A DNA stretch of 64,000 bases, taken from positions 7,326,001 to 7,390,000 of the forward strand of contig JAUCBN010000062.1 of the NCBI GenBank assembly GCA_035048815.1, read 5' to 3'. The position numbers and the translations under genes are program-made. The stretch is from Abelmoschus esculentus. Lineage: Eukaryota; Streptophyta; Magnoliopsida; Malvales; Malvaceae. Positions 56,203 through 64,000 of the stretch are shown piece after piece (within the stretch, counting starts at the first letter, position 1; the number at the start of each line of letters is the position of its first letter). The notes beneath the pieces are model-generated. The model ran no database searches and was not told the origin of the DNA. It saw only the letters and a program-made list of their open reading frames with translations.

Positions 56203-56620
56203 AGTATTTCAAGGGAAAGTGGTTTAGTGGCGGAGTTGCAAGTAAAACCTGTTTTGGTTGAGATGATAAAGGTGAAACAGTTAGAGGATGAGGCTTTGGT
56301 GCCTTTTGTGGAAGATGTTGTTGAAGGCAGACCGACCGAATATCATTTTGTTGATGATGAGGTGTTGTGTTTTAAAGGCAGGATTGTGGTGCCGGATGAT
56401 GTTGAGTTAAGGCAAGCTATCTTGGCGAAGGCTCACACTAGTCCGTTTGCTATGCATCCGGGTAGTGTGAAGATGTATAGGGATCTCAAGGGTGTGTACT
56501 TTTGGGTTGGTTTGAAGAAGGATGTGATAGAGTTTGTGTCGCGGTGTATGGTGTGTCAGCGGGTAAAAGCTGAACATCAGTTCCCTGCAGGCTTGTTGCA
56601 ACCGGTTCAAGTTCCGAAGT
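56203..56620 (+). pseudogene. Element C integrase, zinc-binding domain only
   Basis: Same frame as RNase H after one TAG. It contains the HHCC zinc-binding module (AHTSPFAMHPGSVKMYRDLK with CMVCQRVK) and the start of the linker (PAGLLQPVQVP). The sequence passes into satellite at about 56620, so the catalytic core is absent. Confidence 0.9.
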
Positions 56621-56624
56621 AAAA

Positions 56625-59600
56625 ATTCGATTGTTTTGTAGGGTTCAGAGCGTGCCTGTCTAAATGGGATTTATAGTGAACCTGTTCGAATTTTAACCGA
56701 GTAAAAAGCACAAAATTTCAGATTAAGCTGTATAGTTAGGTTCAGAATCCCATAATTAACTATTTAAACCCATAAAATTTGATTAAACATCATTTTCGAT
56801 TGTTTTGTAAGGTTTAGAGCGTACATGTTAAAATGGGGTTTAGAGTGAACATGTTCGAATTTTAACAAAGTAAAAAGATCAAAATTTGGGATTAAGCTAT
56901 ATAATTAGGTTCAAAGGCCCATAATTAAATATTTGAGCCCATAAAATTTGATTAAACATCATTTTCGATCGTTTTGTACGGTTCTGAGCGTGTATGTCTA
57001 AATGGGCTTTATAGTGAACCTGTTCGAATTTCAACCGATTAAAAAGCTCAAAATTTGAGATTAAGCTGTATAATTAGGTTCAAAAGCCAATAATTAAATA
57101 TTTGAGCCCATAAAATTTGATTAAACATCATTTTCGATCGTTTTGTAGGGTTCTGAGCGTGCATGTCTAAATGGGCTTTAGAGTGAACCCGTTCGAATTT
57201 TAACCGAGTAAAAAGCACAAAATTTGAGATTAAGTTGTATAATTATGTTCAAAATCCCATAATTAACTATTTGAAGCCATAAAATTTGATTTAATATCAT
57301 TTTTTATCATTTTGTAGGGTTTAGAGCGTGTATGTCTAAGTAGGCTTTATAGTGAACCCGTTCGAATTTTAAACGAGTAAAAAGGACAAAATTTGAGATT
57401 AAGCTGTATAATTAGGTTCAAAAGCCCATAATTAAATAGTTGAACCCATAAAATTTGATTAAACATCATTTTTGATCGTTTTGTAGGGTTCAGAGCTGCA
57501 TGTCTAAATGGGCTTTAGAGTGAACCCGTTCGAATTTTAACCGAGTAAAAAGCACAAAATTTGAGATTAAGCTGTATAATTAGGTTCAAAAGCCCATAAT
57601 TAACTATTTAATCCCATAAAATTTTATTAAACATCATTTTCTATCGTTTCGTAGGGTTCAGAGCGTGCATGTCTAAATGGGCTTTATAGTGAACCCGTTC
57701 GAATTTTAACTGAGTAAAAAGCACAAAATTTGAGATTAAGCTGTATAATTAGGTTCAAATACCCATAATTAAATATTTAAACCCATAAAATTTGAGTAAA
57801 CATCATTTTCTATCGTTTTCTAGGGTTAAGAACGTGCATGTAAAAATGGGCTTTATAATGAACCCATTCGAATTTTAACCGATTAAAAAGCTCAAAATTT
57901 GAGATTAAGCTGTATAATTATGATCAAAAGCCCAAAATTAAGTATTTGAAGCCATAAAATTTGATTAAATATAATTTTCGATCATTTTGTAGGGTTTAAA
58001 GCGTGCATGTCTAAATGGGCTTTAGAGTGAACCCGTTCGAATTTTAACTGAGTAAATAGCACAAAATTTGAGGTTAAGTTGTATAATTAGGTTCAAATGT
58101 CCATAATTAACAATTTAAACAAATAAAATTTGTTTAAACATCATTTTCTATCGTTTCGTAGGATTCAGAGCGTTCATGTCTAAATGGGCTTTACAGTGAA
58201 CCCGTTCGAATTTTAACCGAATAAAAAACACAAAATTTGAGATTAAGTTGTATAATTATGTTCAAAATCCCATAATTAAATATTTTAACCCATAAAATTT
58301 GATTAAACATCATTTTCGATCGTTTTGTACGGTTTTGAGCGTGCATGTCTAAATGGGCTTTATAGTGAACCCTTTCGAATTTAAACCGAGTAAAAAGATC
58401 AGAATTTGAGATTAACTATATAATTATGTTTAAAAGACCATAATTAACTATTTCAACCCATAAAATTTGAATTAATATCATTTTTCATCATTTTGTAGGG
58501 TTTAGAGCGTGTATGTCTAATTGGGCTTTATAATGAACTCATTCGAATTTTAACCAATTAAAAAGCTCAAAATATAAGATTAAGTTGTATAATTAGGTTC
58601 AAAAGCCATAATTAAATATTTGAACCCATAAAATTTGATTAAACATCATTTTCTATCGTTTTGTAGGGTTCATAGCGTGCATGTCTAAATGGGCTTTATA
58701 GTGAACCCGTTCGAATTTTTACCGAGTAAAAAGCTCCAAATTTGTGATTAAACTATATAATTAGGTTCAAAAGCCCATAATTAACTATTTGAACCAATAA
58801 AATTTGATTAAACATCATTTTCGATCGTTTTGTAGGGTTCAGAGCGTGCATGTCTAAATGGGTTAATCGTGAACCCGTTCAATTTTAACGGAGTAAAAAG
58901 AACAAAATTTGAGATTAGCTATATAATTAGGTTCAAAAGCCCATTATTACATATTTGAATCCATAAAATTTTATTAAACATCATTTTCGATCATTTTGTT
59001 GGGTTCAGAGCGTGCATGTCTAAATGGGTTAATAGTGAACCCGTTCAATTTTAACGGAGTAAAAAGAACAAAATTTGAGATTAGCTATATAATTAGGTTC
59101 AAAAGCGTATAATTAAATATTTGAACCCATAAAATTTTATTAAACATCATTTTCGATCGTTTTGTAGGGTTCAAAGTGCGCATGTCTAAATGGGCTTTAT
59201 AGTAAACCCGTTCAAATTTTAACCGATTAAAAAGCCCAAATTTAGAGATTAAGCTGTATAATTAGGTTCAAAAGCCCATAATTAAATATTTGAGCCCATA
59301 AAATTTGATTAAACATCATTTTCGATTGTTTTGTAGGGTTAAGAGCGTGTATGTCTAAGTTGGCTTTATAGTGAACCCGTTCGAATTTTAACCGAGTAAA
59401 ATGCACAAAATTTGAGATTAAGCAGTATAATTAGGTTCAAAATCCCATAATTAACTATTTGAACGCATAAAATTTGATTAAACATCATTTTCGATTGTTT
59501 TCTAGGGTTCATAACGTGTATGTCTAAATGGGCTTTATAGTGAACCTGTTCAAATTTTAACCGAGTAAAAAGTACAAAATTTGAGATTAAGCTGTATAAT

Positions 59601-60570
59601 TAGGTTCAAAATCCCATAATTAACTATTTGAACGCATAAAATTTGATTAAACATCATTTTCGATCGTTTTGTAGGGTTCAGAGCGTGCATGTCTAAATGG
59701 GATTTATAGTGAACCCTTTCGAATTTTAATCGAGTAAAAAGCTGAAAAATTGGGATTAAGCTCTATGGTTTAGAGCGTGCTTGTCTAAATGGGCTTTATA
59801 GTGAATCCGTTTGAATTTTTTACCGAGTAAAAAGCTCCAAATTTGTGACTAAGCTGTATAATTAGGTTTAAAAGCCCATAATTAACTATTTGAACCAATA
59901 AAATTTGATTAAACATCATTTTCGATCGTTTTGTAGGGTTCAGAGCATGCATGACTAAATGGGCTTAATAGTGAACCCGTTAAATTTTAACGGCGTAAAA
60001 AGCACAAAGTTTGAGATTAAGATGTATAATTAGGTTAAAAAGCCCATAAATAATTATTTGTGCCATTAAAATTTGATTAAACATCATTTTCGATCGTTTT
60101 GTAGGGTTCAGAGCATGCATGTCTAAGTTGGATTTAGAGTGAACCCGTTTGAATTTTAACCGAGTAAAAATCACAAATTTTGAGATTAAGCTGTATAATT
60201 AGGGTTAAAAGCCCATAATTAAATCTTTGAAGCCTTAAAATTTGATTAAACATCATTTTCGATCGTTTAGTAGGGTTCAGATCGTGCATGTCTAAATGGG
60301 CTTTAGAGTGAACCCTTTCGAATTTTAAAAGAGTAAAAAGCGGAAAATTTTGAAATTAAGCTGTATAATTAGGTTCAAAAGCCCATTTTTAAATATTTGA
60401 ACACATAAATTTTGATTATATATCATTTTCTATCGTTTTGTAGCGTTCATAGCGTGCATGTCTAAATGGGCTTTATAGTGAAACCCTTCGAATTTTAACA
60501 GAGTAAAAAGCTCCAAATTTGTGATTAAACTGTATAATTAGGTTCAAATTCCCATAATTAACTATTTAAA
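56625..60570 (+). repeat. Satellite block 4 (169-bp monomers)
   Basis: About 23 monomers in the common orientation, entering at CGATTGTTTTGTAGGGTTC and leaving at CATAATTAACTATTTAAA. Two neighbouring monomers (58849 and 59016, by the ATGGGTTAAT landmark) are near-identical and 167 bp apart. One monomer around 59760 is truncated (GGGATTAAGCTCTATGGTTTAGAGCG). No A/T-tract insertion variant is seen here. Confidence 0.96.
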
Positions 60571-61045
60571 TGTAACACCCCAATGTTTTTCCCCAATTAA
60601 AAGTCAAAATCCCTAATTTATGCCCTAAAAATTTGGGGATTTTGACTCTGAAATCAGTGACCTTTTTATATTTTTTCTGAAAGTTGAGGACTCCGTTTTA
60701 AAACTCTAAAAATTCTGACCCTTGAATAGTAATTTTACCATTTTCAAATTGGAAACTCTTCTTCCTTGTCGTATCACGTTTTATTCAGGATTTTCATTCC
60801 TTTTTTCACTCTGGTTTTAATTTCATTCCTTGACCGAGTTCATTCTTGCTCTCCCTCTGTTTTGTTCCGTTCAGCCTTTGTTACTGGTAAGCTTTTCTTC
60901 CTTTTCGTTTCGATCAATCTGTAGTGGTGTTAATAAAGTTTAGGTTTTGGTTCTGGTTTTGTTCGATTTTGAAGGGGGTTTGTGTTGAGTTTTGTTTTGA
61001 TTTTTGGGTGTTGTTTATGAAACCGAGTGTGTTTGAATCTTCTTG
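60571..61045 (+). mobile_element. Truncated LTR (Ty3/gypsy-like 5' LTR end) in satellite
   Basis: 475 bp of non-satellite DNA beginning TGTAACACCCCAATG, a typical start of plant Ty3/gypsy LTRs, and ending near GTTTGAATCTTC before satellite resumes with GGATCGTTTTGTAGGG. No CA end, primer-binding site or ORF. It is probably the first part of an LTR whose remainder was deleted; it does not match the C or D LTR closely by eye. Confidence 0.65.
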
Positions 61046-64000
61046 GATCGTTTTGTAGGGTTTACAGCGTGCATGTCTAAATGGGCTTTATAGTGAACCC
61101 GTTCGAATTTTAACACAGTAAAAAGCACAAAATTTGAGATTAAGATGTATAATTAAGTTCAAATGCCCATAATTAACTATTTAAACCCATAAAATTTGAT
61201 TAAACATCATATTCTATCGTTTTGTAGGGTTCAGGGCGTGCATGTCAAAATGGGCTTTATAGTGAACCCGTTTGAATTTTAACCGAGTAAAAAGCATAAA
61301 ATTTGAGATTAAGCTGTATAATTAGGTTCGAAAACCCATAATTAACTATTTGAACCCATAAAATTTGAATTAATATCATTTTTGATCATTTTGTAGGTTT
61401 TAAAGCCTGTATAGGCAATTTGGGCTTTATAGTGAGCTCGTTTGAATTTTAACCGAGTAAAAATCTCATAATTTGAGATTAAGTTGTATAATTAGGTTCA
61501 AAAGCCCGTAATTAAATATTTGAACCCATAAAATTCGATTAAACATCATTGTCGATCGTCTTGTAGGGTTCAGAGCTTGCATGTCTAAATGGGCTTTCTA
61601 GTGAACCCGTTCGAATTTTAACCGAGTAAAAAGCAAAAAACCTGAGTTTAAGCTCTATAATTAGGTTCAAAAGCCCATAATTAAATATTTGAACCCATAA
61701 AATTTCATTAAACATCATTTTCGATCGTTTTGTAGGGTTCAGAGTGTGCATATCTAAATGTGCTTTATAGTGAACCCGTTCGAATTTTAACCGTGTAAAA
61801 AACACAAAATTTGAGATTAAGTTGTATAATTAGGTTCGAAAGCCCATAATTAAATATTTGAAACCATAAAATTTGATTAAACATCATTTTCGATCATTTT
61901 GTCGTGTTCAGAGCGTGAATGTCTAAATGGGCTTTATAGTGAACCCGTTCGAATTTTAACCAAGTAAAAAGCTGAAAAGTTTGAAATTAAGTTGTATAAT
62001 TAGGTTCAAAAGCCCATAATTAAATATTTGAACCAATAAAATTTGATTAAATGCCATTCTCAATCGTTTTATAGGGATCAGAGCGTGCATGTCTAATTGG
62101 GCTTTATAGTGAACCCGTTCGAATTTTAACCGAGTAAAAAGCTCAAAATTTGTGATTAACCTGTATAATTAGGTTCAAAATCCCTTAATTAACTATTTGA
62201 ACCCATAACATTTGATTAAAAATCATTTTCGATCGTTTTGTAGGGATCAGAGCGTGCACGTCTAAATGGGCTTGAGAGTGAACCCGTTCGAATTTTAGCA
62301 GAGTAAAAAGCTCAAAACTTGGGATTAAGCTGTATAATTTTGTTCAAAATACCATAATTAACTATTTGAACCCATAAAATTTGATTTAATATCATTTTGG
62401 ATCATTTTGTACGTTGAAAGCGTGTATGCCGAAATGGGCTATATTGTAAACACATTCGAATTTTGACCGAGTAAAAAGCTCAAAATTCTAGATTAAGCTG
62501 TATAATTAGGGTCAAAAGCCAAAAATTATATATTTGTACCCATAAAATTTGATTAAACATTATGTTTAATCGTTTTGTAGGGTTGAGAGCATGCATGTCT
62601 AAATGAGCTTTATAGTTAGCACGTTCGAATTTTAAAAAGTATAAAGCACAAAATTTGAGATTAAGGTTTATAATTAGGTTCAAAAGAACATAATTAAATA
62701 TTTGAACCCATAAAATTTTATTAAACATCATTTTCGATCGTTTTGTAGGGGTCAGAGCGTGCATGTCTAAATGGGGTTTATTGTGAACCCGTTCAAATTT
62801 TAACCGAGTAAAAAGCTTACAATTTTGAAATTAAGCTGTATAATTAGGTTCAAAAGCCCATAATTAAATATTTGAACCAATAAAATTTGATTAAACATCA
62901 TTTTCGATCGTTTTATAGGGATCAGAGCTTGTATGTATAAATGGTCTTTAAAGTGAACCCGTTCGAATTTTAACCGAGTAAAAGGCACAAAATTTGAAAT
63001 TAAGATGTATAATTAGGTTCAAACGCCCATAAATAACTATTTGAACCCATAAAATTTGATTAAACATTATTTCGATCGTTTTGTAGGGTTCAGAACGTGC
63101 ATGTCTAAGAGTGCTTTATAGTGAACCCGTTCGAATTTTAACCAAGTAAAATGCTCAAAATTTGAGATTAAGATGTATAATTAGGTTCAAAAGCCCATAA
63201 TTAACTATTTGAACCCATAAAATTTGATGAAACATCATTTTCGATCGTTTTGTAGGGTTCAAAACGTGTATGTCTAAATGGGCTTTATAGTGAACCCGTT
63301 CGAATTTTTTCCGAGTAAAAAGCACAAAATTTGAGATTAAGCTATATAATTAGGGTCAAAAGCCCATAATTAACTATTTGAACCCACAAAATTTGAATAA
63401 ACATCATTTTCAATCGTATTGTAGTGCTCAGAGCGTGCATGTCTAAATTGGCTTTATAATGAACCCATTTGAATTTTCACCAAGTAAAAAGCTCAAAATT
63501 TGAGATTAAGTTGTATAATTAGGTTCAAAAGCCAATAATTAAATATTTGAACCCTTAAAATTTTATTAAATATCATTTTCGGTCGTTTTGTAGGGTTCAG
63601 AGCGTGTATGTCTAAATGGGCTTTATAGTGAACCCGTTTGAATTTTAACCGAGTAAAAAGCACAAAATTTGAGATTAAGCTGTATAATTAGGTTCGAAAG
63701 CCCATAATTAACTATTAGAACCCATAAAATTTGATTAAACATTATTTTCGATCGTTTTGTAGGGTTTAGGGCGTGTATGTCTAAATGGGCTTTATAGTGA
63801 ACTCGTTCAAATTTTAATCGACTAAAAAGCTCAAAATTTGAGATTAAGCGGTATAATCAGGTTCAAAATCCCATAATTAACAATTTGAACCCATAAAATT
63901 TGATTAAAAATAATTTTCGATCGTTTTGTAGGGTTTAGAGCATGCAATTCTAAATGGGCTTTATAGTAAACCCGTTCGAATTTTAATCGACTAAAAAGGA
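61046..64000 (+). repeat. Satellite block 5 (169-bp monomers), continuing past the window
   Basis: About 17 monomers in the same orientation up to the window edge. Monomers are heterogeneous and no short higher-order period is apparent. Minus-strand ORFs at 61539-61805, 62480-62764 and 62800-62988 are read-throughs of the repeat. Confidence 0.96.

Larger units (their letters stand above)
49520..56620 (+). mobile_element. Element C: Tekay/Del-type Ty3/gypsy retrotransposon, 3'-truncated
   Basis: Plus-strand element: 5' LTR 49520-52979, initiator-tRNA-Met primer-binding site 52985-53002, gag, protease, RT, RNase H and the integrase zinc-binding domain, cut off at about 56620 by satellite DNA. 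The integrase core, chromodomain (if any) and 3' LTR are missing. Gag with two zinc knuckles, the DSG protease and the overall order are those of the Tekay/Del chromovirus lineage. Several in-frame stops and a deletion in RT inactivate it. It inserted into A2 gag at 49519. Confidence 0.92.

Noticed and set aside
1..64000. Telomere-like TGTAGGG/GTTTTGTAGGGTT in each monomer.
   Set aside because: Only one short near-match per monomer, with no run of TTTAGGG units.

Overview
This window looks like centromeric or pericentromeric heterochromatin of a seed plant, probably a eudicot. It holds no RNA gene and no host gene that I can support. About 23 kb is a head-to-tail tandem satellite with a 169-bp monomer, all in one orientation. 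The rest is transposable elements, mostly truncated and nested. The element families are plant-specific: Athila-type and Tekay/Del-type Ty3/gypsy retrotransposons and an L1-type LINE with an RNase H domain. I cannot name the species.

Layout: 1-12115 satellite block 1, with a 1,019-bp six-monomer higher-order repeat (about 2310-5840) and a 507-bp three-monomer higher-order repeat (about 8735-10500). 12116-16535 Athila-type copy on the minus strand (A1), whose gag is split by a plus-strand solo LTR. 16536-24360 minus-strand LINE, 3'-truncated by the A1 LTR, with an unusual coupled three-ORF layout. 24361-26055 satellite block 2. 26056-37676 a minus-strand, ORF-less large retrotransposon derivative (D) in tandem form with three LTR copies and two internal copies. 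37717-39923 satellite block 3. 39952-49519 a second minus-strand Athila gag (A2), split by a non-autonomous plus-strand Athila element (B, 40577-47791) and by a minus-strand solo LTR (48062-49386). 49520-56620 the 5' part of a plus-strand Tekay/Del-type element (C) with gag, protease, RT, RNase H and the start of integrase. 56625-60570 satellite block 4. 60571-61045 the 5' end of another LTR. 61046-64000 satellite block 5.

Every coding region carries lesions except the protease-region ORF of B (42692-43522). The insertion order can be read from target-site duplications: TGTGC, AGAGG and AGTAG flank three separate integrations of the same Athila family into Athila gag sequence.

The observations I rate highest are: (1) paired GTATCGATAC palindromes, almost always exactly 21 bp apart, in three pairs per LTR, conserved between the C and D LTRs; (2) TGCCnnGGCA palindromes in two triplets with fixed 17/18 and 24/24 spacing in the Athila LTRs; (3) the LINE, in which ORF1, an extra 233-codon ORF and ORF2 are linked by ATGA stop/start overlaps, and ORF1 is preceded by 532 open codons in the same frame; (4) an internal TATA box ahead of the env-position ORF of element B.
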